A stretch of DNA of 64,000 nucleotides, from the NCBI GenBank assembly GCA_036429605.1, contig JAVFKD010000015.1, positions 1,015,421 through 1,079,420 of the forward strand, in the 5' to 3' direction. This document shows positions 1-13,689 of the stretch, one piece after another. Origin of the DNA: Cladobotryum mycophilum (taxonomy: Eukaryota; Ascomycota; Sordariomycetes; Hypocreales; Hypocreaceae). Position 1 is the first letter of the stretch. Each line of letters starts with the position of its first letter. The notes beneath the pieces were generated by a model. The model did no database searches, was not told the origin of the DNA, and saw only the letters and a list, made by a program, of their open reading frames with translations. The translations under genes and the position numbers were made by a program.

Positions 1-350
1 ATTCTTTAAACTATTATAAATAATAACTATACCTTTTAATTAAGTAATGTAATTAAATAGCTATAGAATAATTAATAAATGTTTCTTATAAAGATTTTAA
101 AAGCTTCTAGTAAGATATAATGTAATGAAAACTATATCTAGTCTAGTTTAAGTAATTAAATAAATAACTATACTAACTATAGTTTAAAATAACTCAATGT
201 TAGCTTTATTTAGCTTATTAAAAGACTTCAATAATTCTTACCTAGTTAATAAACTAGATTATAAAAAAATATAATTTAGTTTTTAATTAATTAAGTTAAA
301 AAGACTCTACAATCTTTTGATATAATATTTTAAGCTAGTTTAATTAAAGT

Positions 351-834
351 ATTGCTATTCGGGCTGTACTTCACAAAGCCTTTCTTCTTTTAGTCTAGCG
401 TAACAGACTAAGCCCCTTAACCCCAGTTACAGAGGGGCTCGGATTTAAATACTATATTTATAGCGCATTTAATTGCTGTAAGCTAATTAAATGCCCTATA
501 ATAGTAACCATAACCATTATAACTGTACAATAGCTATTTCAATCGATTAGCTATTTCAATCAATCAGCTATTTTAATCATTTATTTTAATTAGCTATTTA
601 AATAAGCTATTTACGCCGTAGTTGGCCGTTGTACAAAATTACAGTAGCAATGGTTACTATTATAGAGTATTTCATTAGCCTATAGTAATGAAATGCGCTG
701 TAAATATAGTGGTCATATACAAGCCTCGCTGTAACTGGGGCCTAGGCGCGGGGGCTAAATCACTAGCCGTAACGCTACTCCAATTAAAACCAGGTACAGC
801 CCGATTAGCAATACGTTACAGCCCGAATAGCAAT
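351..834. mobile_element. Foldback/MITE-like element with long imperfect inverted arms
   Basis: The left end reads ATTGCTATTCGGGCTGTA at 351 and its complement closes the element at 795-812, with a second copy of the same end at 816-834. Inside, each arm repeats the other for about 180 nt. Matching parts include CCCCAGTTACAG, a TATAGCGCATTT-like segment, and CTATAATAGTAACCAT in the left arm against its complement near 650. A short A+T-rich loop lies between about 535 and 625. There is no coding potential. The size and structure fit a non-autonomous DNA element. The shared end motif ties it to the larger elements at 2240 and 14,600. Confidence 0.7.
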
Positions 835-1239
835 ATTTATTAAAATATACTTAAATTAATATATTAACATCGTATATTTTTAAGTTTTAAAAACTCTTAA
901 CTTTTATATGTTTATTTAAGCTTAGATTATATATAAATGTTTATTGTTAATAAATATAATAAGGTTTTAGGTGCAATCGTAGGCTTATTAATAATAGTAA
1001 GGTTAATAAATAAGTGATTAAATAAGTACTAGCCTTTAAATAAGATAAAACATACATAAGTATAATGAATGGATAAACATTAATGTAAACACTCTTAGGC
1101 TTTTAATTAAAATTATCTGAAGCTATAAATCAATTCTAAACATAATAACTTTTAGTGTAAAACCCTGGGCGTTATTAAACTAGTATTATAACATTGTAAT
1201 AATAGTTAAATGGTTACTCTAACTAAACCCAAATTTATT

Positions 1240-2110
1240 AATCTATGTTATATAATACATTACATATAATTAACAACCACAACTATTATTATCTTAGCAA
1301 CTAAGTAAGTAACTAAAGCACCTAATTGACCTAAATCTAATTACTGACTAAACCTAGAAAAAAACAATAAAATAGCTTAAAAAAGAATCTAAATCTAAGC
1401 TCTATGATAATTAAGCTAAAAGCTAAATAAAATATTATTAAAATAAAGTTTTATTAAAAGAAAAGAAAAGAATTAAATTAAATAATAAATATAAGTAAAA
1501 GAAATATAAGTAAAAGAATTTAATATATAATTATTATATGTAAAAAGATTTTAATTATATAAATAAAATTTTATAAAAAGAATAATTAAATTTTAAATAA
1601 TTAAAGTATTAGTTAAATAATTATATATACTATTACTTTTAATTATCTAAAACCTAATTATCTTTTATTTTTATTTATTTATATAATTAACTTCCTTTTA
1701 AATATTATAATTATATTTTTTTATTTTTTTATTTATATTTCTTTTAATGATATTTATTATTTAATTTAACTAATTAAATTCTTTATTTTATTTTAATAAT
1801 CTTTTATTTAACTTTTAGTTTTATTATTATGAAGCTTAAATTTAAATTCTTTTTTAAGCTATTTTATTACATATAGCCTTTTCTAGGTTTAGTTAATAAC
1901 TAGATTTAGGTTAGTCAAATACTTTAATTACCTACTTGGTTACTAAGATCATAGTTATTGATTATGTGTGTTATAGGATTATTATATATACAATTATATA
2001 TATAAATAACTACAATATTAAATATAATTACTAAAAAAGAATCTATTTATTTATAAGTAATCTTAAGACTTTAAATAATTATAAAAAATCTAGTTTTTTA
2101 AAAAACCTTT
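1240..2110. repeat. Two head-to-head copies of the LTR-like repeat
   Basis: The segment up to about 1610 runs in plus orientation and carries GACCTAAATCTA near 1329 and CTAAATCTAAGCTC near 1388. From about 1620 the same sequence returns as its complement, with TAGATTTAGGTTAGTC near 1900. The result is a palindrome of several hundred bases centred near 1610. The same repeat recurs at about 6160, 7690, 9410, 10130, 11690-12550 and 13690. It includes a TATAAATAAATAGATTC stretch that resembles a promoter TATA region, so an LTR origin is plausible. I could not fix TG...CA ends or a primer-binding site. Confidence 0.55.
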
Positions 2111-2939
2111 ATTTCTTAATTGAATTTATTTATTATTATAATAAATATATTATATAAAAAGTATGAATAAATTTAAGTTTAATTAAATTAATTACTTAAA
2201 ATTTTATGTTAATAATATAATTAAAGCTTTTAATATAGAGTATTGCTATTCGGGCTATAACGTATTACTATTCGGGCTATAACTAATGTTTGTAAGTTAA
2301 CTCTTTATATAAAAGTTTTCCCTATATAAAATATATAAAATATAATTTTAATTTATAAGACTAATAAAAATATATTATACACTTAATTAAATAAAGTTTA
2401 ATCTATAATAGCTAAAACTAATTCATTTAAAAAATATTTTTTAATAAAATCAATAAATATATATATATATATTATAGACTATTAATTAATCTATGTTTTA
2501 TAAAACTTATTATATAATTAAAATAACCTTTTTAATTATTAAAGTTATTATTATTAGTATTAATAATAAAACTAATAATCCTATAATCCTATAATTATCT
2601 TTTTATTGCTTTTAGATTATTTTTTTACCTTTATTGTTTATACTTATCTAAAAATATTTTATTAATAACTATAAACTGTTTTAATTAGTTTATAATAATA
2701 TACTTTTTATTTTAATTATTATATAAATATATTATATACTTAGATTAAAATACTAAATACTTTATTAATTTAAATAAAATAATTAAAAAAACTTAGACTA
2801 TAATTATAACTATAATTATAATTATAGCCTAAAATTAATAAAAACTTTTTTATTTTATAATTAAGATTACTTTTATAAATTTTTAATAATATTAAATTCC
2901 TAGATTTATAATAATAGTTTTATAAAATCCTATAACGTA

Positions 2940-4799
2940 ATCTATAAGCGAGCGGACCACATAAGCAAGCAGACCACCCTTTATAATAATATCTACCTTT
3001 GCATCTATATATTAAATTCTTTTATAATCTTTTATAGTAGAACCTTTAAATGAAAATAGGGTACTGCTTGTTCTTTAAGCTCTTAAATAAGACCTGAATT
3101 TAAGTTTTAGAGCTATAGTTAAGATCTATAATATTAGTTGTATAATAATTCTTTGGTGTCGTACTGGTATATCTTTGCGATGTAATATAATTATTAATTT
3201 AATAAATCTTATAAAATTAGAAGAAGAGGCTATAATTGAGTATATAATTAATCTATTTGTGCGATTATTTTTACCTAGATTGTTTAGTATTAAAGAAATA
3301 GCTAATTATTTACTATATATATATAATATACTATTAGTTAATAAAAATTAAGTATTAAATTTTATTAAACACTAGTTAAAGCTTTATATATACTGGGCTT
3401 ATAAATATAACTATTAAAAAGTTAAATATAAAGATTTAAAGTTTATTAGTAATTAGTTTATTTTTATATAAAATATAAAAGCTAAATATAAAGTCTTTGA
3501 TAATAATTTTTATAACTTTAATAAGATTAGCTTTATAATAGGTATTATTTTTTTAGGTATGGTTATTATGATTTTAAAAGGCTTTATAAAGGCTAAATTA
3601 TTTTAGCCTAGTAACCAGAAGTAGGTAATTGTAATTTAAGGCATTAATGCAATAGGTTAAGCAATACTATTACTTATTATTTTTATTATATAATATTATC
3701 TTAAGAATTAGTATTAAAAATATAATCTTTTAGTAGATTAATATATTATAATAATAGAAAATAGCTAAACTATTAATAAGATTGGTTTAGATTAGATTAA
3801 GTATTTTAATTATTATATAGTTTCTTGTATAAAAAGAATCTATCGAATGCTTATTTTTAATGACTATAAAAGTTATTATTTAATAGTATTTAAGCTTTAT
3901 TATAAGGAGTATAAGATTATTATAGTCTATATACTTTCTTATTTCTTATATTTGCTTTAATTATTAGATATTAGTTATTTTAGGCTATTAAAGTAAATAT
4001 ATGGTTAATAAATTAAGAAGCTAATGTATATGTATATTATATATATTAGTAAGCTTAATTTCTTTTATGTTTTTTGTATAGTGTTTTTTACTATAATTAA
4101 TAAGAAGAATATTAAAGGAGGCTTTTTAGGATCTGGTCTATTATTATTTAATCTATAGAGTGTTCTTTTAAAGCTTTATATAGAATTATAAACATTAATA
4201 CCTTTAGAAATATTAATTAGGCCTATACAGCCTTGGGTCTCAAAAACACCAAAAAACGTATATAAGGCTAATTTATAATTAGAGTATATAAAGAATTATA
4301 TTATTGCTTATTAAAATAGCTCTTTAACTATAATATTAAATATAATTAACTAATTTATAAAAGGAGTAATAGTAATAATATATTAAGTAATGCTTTTATG
4401 TATAAAGGTCTAAGATCTTCGTATAGTAAATAAGGCTATAAGTAAGCGCTATAAAGTAAAGAAAATATATATATGACTTAGAGGCGTTTTTATTATTGAA
4501 GAAGGGATAGGTTAATTAGATTAAAGGGATATAAATACGTAGATAGAGTAAGAAAAGTAGCGAGGAGGGTCTTATATAAAGGCTATACGTTATAGTAAGT
4601 GTAGCAAGACAGGCTATAATGTGTAAACTTATAAAGAAATATAATGAAGTAAAAAGGATATTTTTTATTTTATTATTAGTATAATAGTTATTTAGTATTT
4701 TTTTAATATAGGTATAAAAGAAAAGGGCTATAAGAAGGTGGCTTTATTCTGATCTGAATGAGTGGTCTGCTCGCTTGTGTGGTCCGCTCGCTTGTGGAT
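2940..4799 (+). mobile_element. RIP-degraded pogo/Fot1-type transposon nested in copy 1
   Basis: The ends are inverted repeats of about 40 nt. ATCTATAAGCGAGCGGACCA at 2940 matches the complement of the right end (ATCCACAAGCGAGCGGACCA from 4799), the differences being C/T transitions. Each end holds two copies of an AAGCGAGC-GGACCAC-like unit. A TA dinucleotide flanks both sides (2938-2939 and 4800-4801), as expected for a Tc1/mariner/pogo target duplication. The length of 1860 bp is close to that of the intact element at 54,889. A mutated transposase reading frame fills the interior. Confidence 0.8.
3210..4640 (+). pseudogene. Pogo-family DDE transposase relic, inactivated by RIP-like mutation
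   Basis: Conceptual translation along the plus strand gives a protein full of stops but recognisable as a pogo/Tan1-like transposase. A CENP-B-like segment begins near 3217 (LEEEAIIEYII). An NFNKI-F remnant near 3520 corresponds to the first catalytic NFDETGF motif. GINAIG near 3640 matches the family's GINATGW, and GFLGSGLLLFN near 4120 precedes a C-terminal stretch with SKRYK-like basic residues. The substitutions from the expected residues, such as D to N and stops at Q or W positions, can be explained by G-to-A or C-to-T changes. This assignment rests on recall of the family pattern, not on a search. Confidence 0.7.
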
Positions 4800-6156
4800 T
4801 ATGTTAAATAAAGATTAATAATTTTTATATAATTAAAATTAAAAATCTTATTAAAAACTTTTTAAATTATTATTATAAATATTTTTTTTAAATAATTAAA
4901 AATAAATCTTAAATTATATTTTAATATAAAAAATATAAAAAAAGCATATTATTATATAAAATAATAAAATAATAAGTATAGTATTAACTATATTAAATTA
5001 TATTTTATAGTTTTAATAAAATAATATGAAACAATAAATAAAAAAATAAATCTATATCAATAATATATTAAGCTAGTTTTATTTAATATAATAGTAATAT
5101 AACTTTATTTTCTATTAAACTATTTATTAAATATAATCTTATTTTTTCTTAATTAATATTTATATAATTATAGCATAAAAGAATCTTTAATTCTTATTAT
5201 TAAATGCGATTTTACATTTTTATAAGTTATGTTTATAAAACTATTTATTTATTATTTAAAATTATAATATTATTTAATATGATACAAAAAAATATTTTTA
5301 TAATATAACTAATAATTTTATTTTAGTATTAATTAAAAAAAAATAGTTTTAATATATTTTAAACTATAAAAAATTATTTTTATTATTAATATATAAGATA
5401 ATATATTAAGTTTTTTAAGGCTTTATTTATTATATTTAAATACCTAAAAAGATTATTTTTAATTTAACTTTTTTAATAATTAAAACTATAAATTTAAATA
5501 AATAAATAATTTTATTAATAATATTTTTTTAAGTTTATTATTTAATAATAATTAATTTAATTTATAATTATAAATAAAAATATAATATATAAGAATATAA
5601 TCTTTATTAATTTTATAATAATTAAAAAAAATTATAAAAATAATATCATAACTATAATAAAAAATGTAATAAAATAAAATTAAAAAAATAATTAAAACTT
5701 TTAAATCATAGTAATATTAATAATAAAAAGATTTTAGACTTATTAAAAATATTAATAAAGCTTATAATAATATCATAATTATAATTATTATTTATTATTA
5801 TAGTAATAATATATATATAAAATTTAAATAATATAATATAAAATAAAAATATATATTTAATCTAATCTTATATACTAAAATTATATCCTATATATTTTAT
5901 ATAAAGAAACATTTTATATATAAAGCTAGCTAGAGTGGGCTAAGTATAGCCCGAATAGAAATACATTACAGCCCGAATAGCAATACTCTTAATATAATAA
6001 CTTCATAGTTTAGTTATTGTTAGTCTAAGACGCATACTATGGTCTAAACTTAGCTAGTAGCTTATACTATTAATCTTATTTTATAGCTAGTATATCTATA
6101 AGGTAGGATTATTTTTATTATTATTATACTTTATTAAATAATCTAATAATAAACAT

Positions 6157-6900
6157 TTTGTTAGAATATGTAAGATCTAGATCTTAATAAGATAACACTA
6201 AACCTATTTATTATAATTAATTAATATGATTAAATAAGTTACGAAGACTTGTCCTCTAAGAGGGATCCTATAAGTTATAATGTATAATTAATAACCCTAA
6301 TATTCTAATAGCTAAATAAATAATCAAAGTATTAAATTATTATACTAAAGGCTTTAATTGTGTTATTAACATTTAAATTTACAAGGTTAATTTAATTAAA
6401 CTTAAATTAATGTATATTTTTATATAGTATATTTACTATATTAATAAGTAAATAAATTCCTTCTCACTAATTACACTTAAGATTGCAGTTACTCGTACAC
6501 ATACTTACGTGCACACAAAAACCCACCAATCACATAATTAACAATCACAATCTTAAAAATTAAATGAATAATTAAAGTGCCTGGCTGACTTAGATTTAGT
6601 TATTGACTAAAGGTAGAAAATGCTATATATAATAGGATTGGTTAAAAAAAGAATTTAAATCTTAGCTCTATACTAGCTAAGACGAAACCAAATAGGATAT
6701 TATTGAACTAAAAAGAAACTAAAAATAAATAAATAAATTAGATTAAATAATAGATATAATTAAAAGAAACTTAAATAGGTATAAATTAAATACATAATTA
6801 TAATATACAAAAAGGATTTAATTTTATAAATAAAAACTTATAAAAATAAAAATAATTAAACAAGTTACAAAGACTTATACCTTAAGGCAGAAAATAATAT
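6157..6900 (+). repeat. LTR-like repeat copy
   Basis: The block begins with TGTTAGAATATGTAAGATCT and runs through GAAGACTTGTCC near 6245, then a TATA-like region, CACACAAAAACCCACC near 6512 and GGCTGACTTAGATTTAG near 6583. The same order of segments recurs at about 8516-8625, 10,885-10,995 and 14,145-14,255. Upstream of 6157 an inverted fragment of the same repeat is present (near 6060-6150). Element boundaries are approximate. Confidence 0.5.
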
Positions 6901-7689
6901 TTAATATAAATTATAAAATTATAAAATTATTTAAAAGAATTTTCATAGTAAGTATAATAATAATTATAATATTTTTTTTATAGATTATTTAATAAACTAT
7001 TAGAATAACTATTTTGATTTTTTTATTAATCTTATAATGTTATTTTAATTCATTTATTATTTAATTGAATTTTTAATATTTTGTTTATGAACTATTTTTA
7101 GTATAAGATATATTATTATTATCCTTAATTATTATTCTAGAATATTAATGTTTATAATAATAGATAATTTTAATAAAAGATTTAAAAATCATAATTATCA
7201 AATTAATTTTATTTAATATATTATTGATTATTAAAATATATTATTTTAATAGATCTGTTAATATATCTTATTTATAAAACCTTTTAAGAAGAAGTTAAAG
7301 GATTTATAGATTTTTAAGAATGGATAAAGAAAGTTATACAATATAAGTATTGTATGATTTATATATTAAAGGTTAGAGATTTAATTATTATATAAAAGAT
7401 ATATAATATATATAAGATTACCTTATATTTTTATTATATTGTATATTTGAATGTGTGTTCGTTTAGTAATGTAAACTAATATAAGTTTAAAGGTTTATAA
7501 TAAGTTATTATAACCTCAACGCTTAATGTTAATATAAGTTTATAGTAAAAAGAATAAACCTTAATTACCTTATTTTAATACATATGATACAGTCTAATTT
7601 ATTATAAAGTTAATATAATATTTAATAAGAAAGGATTAAAATATATGTTTAAGATTAATATATAGAGTTTAGACTTAAATATAAAACCT

Positions 7690-8628
7690 AATATCTAGTG
7701 CTTATGTTTTTAATATATTTATTATTAGAGTATTTAATAAAATATAATAATAATAATAAGAATAAACCTATTTTAAGAATATACTAGTTATAAAATAAGA
7801 TTAATATTATAAGTTATTAACTAACTCTAAACCTTGGTATATTTTATTATATTAAAAGCTTCAGTTATATTATTAAAATTAAAGTTTAAGTAATGAATTT
7901 AATTAAATCTAAATGTATTTATATTTTATGTATAATATATTTACGATAATAATAAATAATGACTTAAACATAAAGATTTTTTAAAAAGCCAGATTTTTTA
8001 TAAATACTTAAGACTTTAAGATTACTTATAAATAAATAGATTCTTTCTTATATACTTAATATTACAATTACTCGTATTTATAGTTGTGTACACATAACGA
8101 TCCTATAAAACACACTTATATACATAATCAATAAGCATGACTATTATCTGAGTCTTAGTAATCAAATAGATAACTAAAGCAACTGACTGACCTAAATCTA
8201 GTTATTGACTGAATCTGGAAAAGGTAATAAAATAGCTTAAAAGGAGAATCTAAATCTAAGCTCCACGATAGTTAAATTAAAACCCAAATAGAAAATCGCT
8301 AAAATAAAAAAAAACTAAAAATAAATTAATTAATTAGATTAGTTAATAGATATAGCTAAAAGAAAGATAAATAAAAGAAATTAAGTATGTAATTATAATA
8401 TAAAGTGGAATTTAATTATATAAATAAAACTAAAAAAAATTAAGTTTTAGATATTTAAAAGTAATAATATACATAATTGCTTAGCTAATGTTTTAATTAT
8501 ATAATTAAGTAATAAGTATTTTATTAGAATATATAAGATTTAGATTTTAATATAATAAGACTAAACCTTTTTATTATAATTAACTAATATCATTAAACGA
8601 GTTACCAAGACTTGTTCCTTAAGGGGGC
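7690..8628 (+). repeat. LTR-like repeat copy
   Basis: This copy aligns by eye, in the same orientation, with 10,130-10,995. Shared landmarks are the TAATAATAATAA run, TAAGAATATACTAGTTATA, TTATAAATAAATAGATTC, GACCTAAATCTAGTTATTGA and GAGTTACCAAGACTTG near the end. Differences are mainly C/T and G/A, as expected of RIP. Ends are approximate. Confidence 0.55.
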
Positions 8629-8801
8629 TTATTGTTTTAATAAAATACTATATATATAATAATAATAATTAATAACAAATACAATACATGTTTATTTATA
8701 TAAGTTAACTATTATATGAGGATAGATTTAGTGTTTGTATATTTAAAAACTATAATATAAGATTACATATAAAAATAAAATAATTATTCAACCATAAGAT
8801 T

Positions 8802-8918
<117 letters not shown>

Positions 8919-9124
8919 TACTTTAATAATTAAACAATATTATTTTAGCTATACATACGGTAAGCTACATTAATTATAGATTAATTAATAGCCTATAACA
9001 CATATATATATATCCATATATTTATTAATTTTATTTAACCATTATATTTTTAAATAAATTAACTTCAGCTATTATATCTTAAATTTAATTTACTTAACTA
9101 TACAATGTATTTTTGTTACTTTAT

Positions 9125-9212
9125 AGATTTAAATTATACCTTATATATTTTATATATAGAAAAGTTTAATGCACGAAGCTAACTTGAAATATTAATTATA
9201 GCCCGAATAGCA
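9125..9212. mobile_element. Solitary right end of the 2-kb TIR element family
   Basis: The sequence TTATATATTTTATATATAGA, followed by GAAGCTAACTTG and TATAGCCCGAATAGCAAT, matches the right ends at about 5900-5990 and 16,530-16,612. No matching left end was found upstream, so it is probably a truncated copy. Confidence 0.5.
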
Positions 9213-9409
9213 ATTGTTATAATTAAACTTGAGCCATTTCCTTATCGTCTTCTTTATTTATAATATAATTTAAATTGCTTAGTTAATTAATTTTCTTCTA
9301 GTATTCTAATCTTTTATTACCTCTTGCTTAGCTTTATTTTTAGCGTTAATGGAATTGACATTTAGCTCTTTTAACCGAGTTATTTTATTATGTATAATGT
9401 TTTTTAAGT

Positions 9410-9690
9410 ACAGTTACTAACTTGATTTAGGTCAGTCGGGTGCTTTAGTAATTTACTTAACTGTTAAAATAGTAACTATGAAATACCTTTTAATCGGTAT
9501 TTATGACTCTGAACAATAGTTATGGTTATTAATTGTGTTATGATATGTAAGATCGTTGCTTATATATAACTGTGTGTAGAACTACGTAAGTATGATACTA
9601 GGGGCGTGAAAAGGAATGTATTTATTTATAAGCAATGCCGAGGTTTTAAGTACTTATCAAACATATAGCTTTTTAAAAAAAGAATTCTTA
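9410..9690 (-). repeat. LTR-like repeat fragment, inverted
   Basis: It contains the complement of the LTR-like landmarks: CTTGATTTAGGTCAGTCGGG near 9421 and GTATTTATTTATAAGCAATG near 9627. It is less mutated than neighbouring copies because it retains several CG and GG dinucleotides. The boundaries are approximate. Confidence 0.5.
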
Positions 9691-10129
9691 GTTTCCTTTA
9701 TTAATTATAACAATTAATATAGTTTATAAAAATAATAAATAGGTTTAAGTTGAATTGGATTAATTATATAAACCTTGATTTACTAATATAATAAAACCTT
9801 TTAAGATAATACCATCCTAAGATTTAGAATTACTTAATAACTTATAATATTAATTATATTTAAAACTAAGATATTCTTAAGGTAAGACACTTATTAATGT
9901 TATTATTATTATATTTATAATATATTTAATTCCTATAGATTAAATATCTTATAAGAATAATTATAGCTAATATAATTATGTATAAAGTTATTTTAATTAA
10001 TTAATTAATTATACTATAAATATCTAATATAAATAGCTAATTAATTAAAATAAGTATTATATATAGTTTTTAATTTTATAATTAAACAGTGAATATAGCA
10101 TTTAATACTTATATTTTTTAATATACTTA

Positions 10130-10995
10130 TCATTAGACTATTTAATAAGGTATAATAATAATAATAAAAATAATCCTACCTTAAGAATATATTAGTTATA
10201 AAATAAAATTAATACTATAGACTACTGGCTAACTCTAGACCTCAGTGTGTCTCTTAAACCTTTAATAATTAAGCTATTAAATTATTATATTAAAAACTTT
10301 AATTATATTATTAAAATTAAACTTTAAATAATTAATCTAATTTAATCTAAACTTATTTATACTTTTTATATTATATATTTACTATAATAATAAATAATAA
10401 ATTAAGAGATGAAGGTTTTTTAGAAAGCTAGATCTTCTGCGAGTACTTAAGGCCTCGAGATCGCACACTCGACATTGCAGTTGCTTGTACACAAAGCACT
10501 CACAATATACAATCAATAAGCACGACTCTTATTCTCAGCAGCCAAGTAGGTAACCAAAGCACCTGGCTGACCTAAATCGAGTCACTAACTGTACCATATA
10601 CAATAGGATAACGGGTAAAAAAGCTGAATATCAATTTTATTAAGGCTAAAAATAAGACTAAATAAGAAATAGTAAGAAATAGTTAGGATTAAAAATCAAT
10701 TATTTAAGTAATTTAAATTATATTATAAAAGTTTTTTTTTAATTTAATTATAATATTTAAAAAGAAAACTAAATAATCTAAATAAAAACTTATAAAAATA
10801 AAAATAATTAAGTTTTAAATATTTAAACATAATAATATATATAATTATTTAATTAATACTTTAATTATATAATCAAATAATAAATACTTTATTAGAATAT
10901 ATAAAATCTAGATCTTAATAAGATAAGGCTAAATCTATCTATTATAATTAACTGATATGATTAAACGAGTCACAAAGACCCATCCCCTAAGGGGA
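10130..10995 (+). repeat. LTR-like repeat copy, comparatively well preserved
   Basis: This copy has the same segment order as 7690-8628 and keeps more C and G, for example GCGAGTACTTAAGGCCTCGA near 10,439 and CTGGCTGACCTAAATCGAGT near 10,561. It ends in GAGTCACAAAGACCCATCCC. It is useful as a reference for what the other copies looked like before mutation. Confidence 0.55.
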
Positions 10996-11019
10996 TAGCT
11001 ATTATATATCTTTATAGTG

Positions 11020-11188
11020 GCTATAATTACTATTATTGGGTATTTAAGTAATCTATAAGAATTAAATGTACTATAAATCTAGTGGTTAAATACAAGGCTC
11101 GCTGTAAGTAGACCTTAGCGCAGGAGCTAATGTTATAATCGTAGTACTATACTAAAAAAAAACAGTTAGTTACAGCCCGAATAGCAAT
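11020..11188. mobile_element. Degraded right arm of the foldback element family
   Basis: The block resembles the right arm of the element at 351-834: CTAGTGGTTAAATACAAGGC and CTCGCTGTAAGTAGACCTTA near 11,080-11,120, finishing with TTACAGCCCGAATAGCAATA at about 11,169-11,188. The left arm was not found, so this is a partial copy. Confidence 0.55.
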
Positions 11189-11689
11189 ACTCTTAAAATA
11201 AAAGTGATATAAAAAAATCTATTACTTAATAAATTAATAATAATACATGTTATATCTTAAGAGATTTAAAAAAGTGTACTTATATTATACTTACAACACT
11301 TAAAACACCTAACATATTTAGTTTTAATTTAATATTTAATATTTAAGACTATAAGCTTAAATCCATAACAATCTTAATTAAGAGTTATTCCTGGGAAGTG
11401 ATTGTTTAATAAAAGCCGATGTAATAAAATAACCTGACATTATACTTATATAGGCTACTAATTAGAACATAAGTGCAATAAAACTTAAAAGACTATAATT
11501 AATTATAGTCCATTTAAACAAAATTGAATTAAATAAAGATAAAAGCTTAAATTAAGTTAAGTTAAGTATATATAATAACTTAAACATAATTGGCTTAATT
11601 TCTGTTAAACTAAACATAATTAGTATATATTTTACTTTGTATGTTGTTTTTATACATTTAATAAATAATTAATATAATTGTTTATTAAT

Positions 11690-12550
11690 TCTAGATCTTA
11701 GTATACTATAATACTGTAAGACTGAAAGCTTTAATTCTATAAGTAAAATTAAAGTTTAAGTAAATAATTTACTTGAACTTAAATCTTTATATATTATTTA
11801 TATAATATAACTACTTTAATAATATATAATTAAATAAGAAATAAAGGTTTTTAAAAAGCTAGATGCTTTATAAATATTTAAAACTTTAAAATTACTTATA
11901 TTTTAGTAATAAATAAAGTTATCTCTATTAATTATACTTATTATTACAGTTACTTATACATATAATTAGCCTTATTTTATTAAGATTTAAATCTTATATA
12001 TTCTAATAAAACATTTATTATTTAATTATATCATTAAAGCATTAATTAAATAATTATATATATTATTACTTTTAATTATTTAAAATTTAACTATTTTTTT
12101 ATAAGTTCTTATTTAATTTTCTTTTCTTTTTCTTTTAATTATATTTATTACTTAATTTAATTAATTCCTTTTTTTAATTTTTTAGTTTTAATAATCTCAT
12201 ATTTAGCTATTAGTTTAGTTATTATAGAGCTTAAATTTAAATTCTTTTTTAAGCTATCTTATTACCTTTTCTAGCTTTAGTTAATAACTGGATTTAAGTT
12301 AGTTAAATGCTTTAATTAGATATGTAGTTATTAAGAATAATAGTTGTAGTTATTAATTGTATGTTCTATGGGATTGTTATATATACAAGATTATATATAT
12401 AAGTAATTATAATATTAAGCATAGTTAGTAAAAAAGAATGTATTTATTTATAAATAATCTTAAAGCTTTAAATACTAATAAAAAATTTGGCTTTTAAAAA
12501 CCTTTATTTTTTAGTTTATTGTTTATTATAATAAATATATTATATAAAAA
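11690..12550. repeat. Two converging LTR-like repeat fragments
   Basis: A plus-oriented fragment (about 11,690-11,960) meets an inverted copy (about 11,965-12,550) recognised by AGATTTAAATCTTATATATT, TAATAACTGGATTTAAGTTA and TGTATTTATTTATAAATAAT. The head-to-head arrangement repeats that seen at 1240-2110. Confidence 0.45.
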
Positions 12551-13689
12551 ATATAAATAGATTAATAACGTTCCGGCGTTTCCTAACAAAAATAACCTAG
12601 AGTATAGTTAATATTAGCAATAGATTAAGGCAAGGTTAAATAATAGATTTAATATATTATAGTTTAGGTATTACAGTATTAATAGTAAATAATTATAAAT
12701 TAATAATTCATTAAATATATATAAAAGAATATAAACTAATATATATAGTAAGTAAATTTATTATAATCTAAATAAATATAAGGTTTTATTCTAATAAAAA
12801 TAAATTAATAAATTAATAATTATAATAAATTAAATCAATCTTATTTAACCTATTATATATACTTCAATTAATTTTATTTAAGCTATTAAACATACTTAAA
12901 CTAATCTTCTTTAAGTTAATTATAATTACTTATATTATGCATAGTTTTATTATAATTATGTTCTAATTAATGGCTTATATAGATATTATTAAAAGTAACT
13001 CTAATTCTATAAATAATATAAGTATAAAATCAGGTTATTATATATTACTCCCTTTTCTATAGTCTTATCCTTAAGACTTATTAGTTGTATATAAATACGT
13101 ATACTTTCTTTTTTTTAATTTATTTTTCTTTTTTATAAGTTTTATTTATTTTAGTTTTAGAAGATTAAAATAAATAATAAAAATAATTAATTTTAGTTAA
13201 AAAATAAGTATTTAAAATCTTATAAGATTTATTATATTAATTAGTTTTAAATTATTTGTTTCATTATTAATAAATAAAAGCATGTTATTATTAAAAGTAA
13301 AACTTATTATAAGGCTTATATTAAAAATATTATATTAAATATAATATTAATAATAATAATATTCTTATTTATAGGTAATTCTTTTTAATATATTTTAATA
13401 TATTTTGAATAATTATATTATTTATATTAAAAAGAATTTAGTTTTTTTAATATAAAACCATAAAATAAGATTTAATTACTATAATAGTTAAATTATAAAA
13501 GATTAGTAAATAAAAAGGTTATTCTATATTTAAATAATAAATATAATTATATATAAAATAAATGTTCTTAATAAATTAAAATAAAATAAAAATTATAAAA
13601 TAAAGTTTACTTTTAATATTCTTTTAATTAACCTTATAATTAATGTATTAATTAGATTTAATTTATAATTATTTTTTATTAACCCTTTA

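Larger units (their letters stand above)
2240..5995. mobile_element. Terminal-inverted-repeat element, copy 1, split by a nested transposon
   Basis: The left end has two tandem copies of the ATTGCTATTCGGGCTATAA motif at 2244-2282. The right end has their complements at about 5944-5990. Behind each end the arms continue as inverted repeats for roughly 120 nt or more; both contain a TATATAAAATATATA-like stretch followed by an ATATAATTTTA-like stretch. A separate transposon (2940-4799) is inserted inside it. Without that insertion the element is about 1.9 kb, similar to the second copy at 14,606-16,612. No coding remnant was recognised in the parts outside the nested insertion. Confidence 0.65.

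Noticed and set aside
1..120. Telomere at the start of the A+T-rich block
   Set aside because: No TTAGGG or similar tandem repeat is present, so the window does not begin at a chromosome end.
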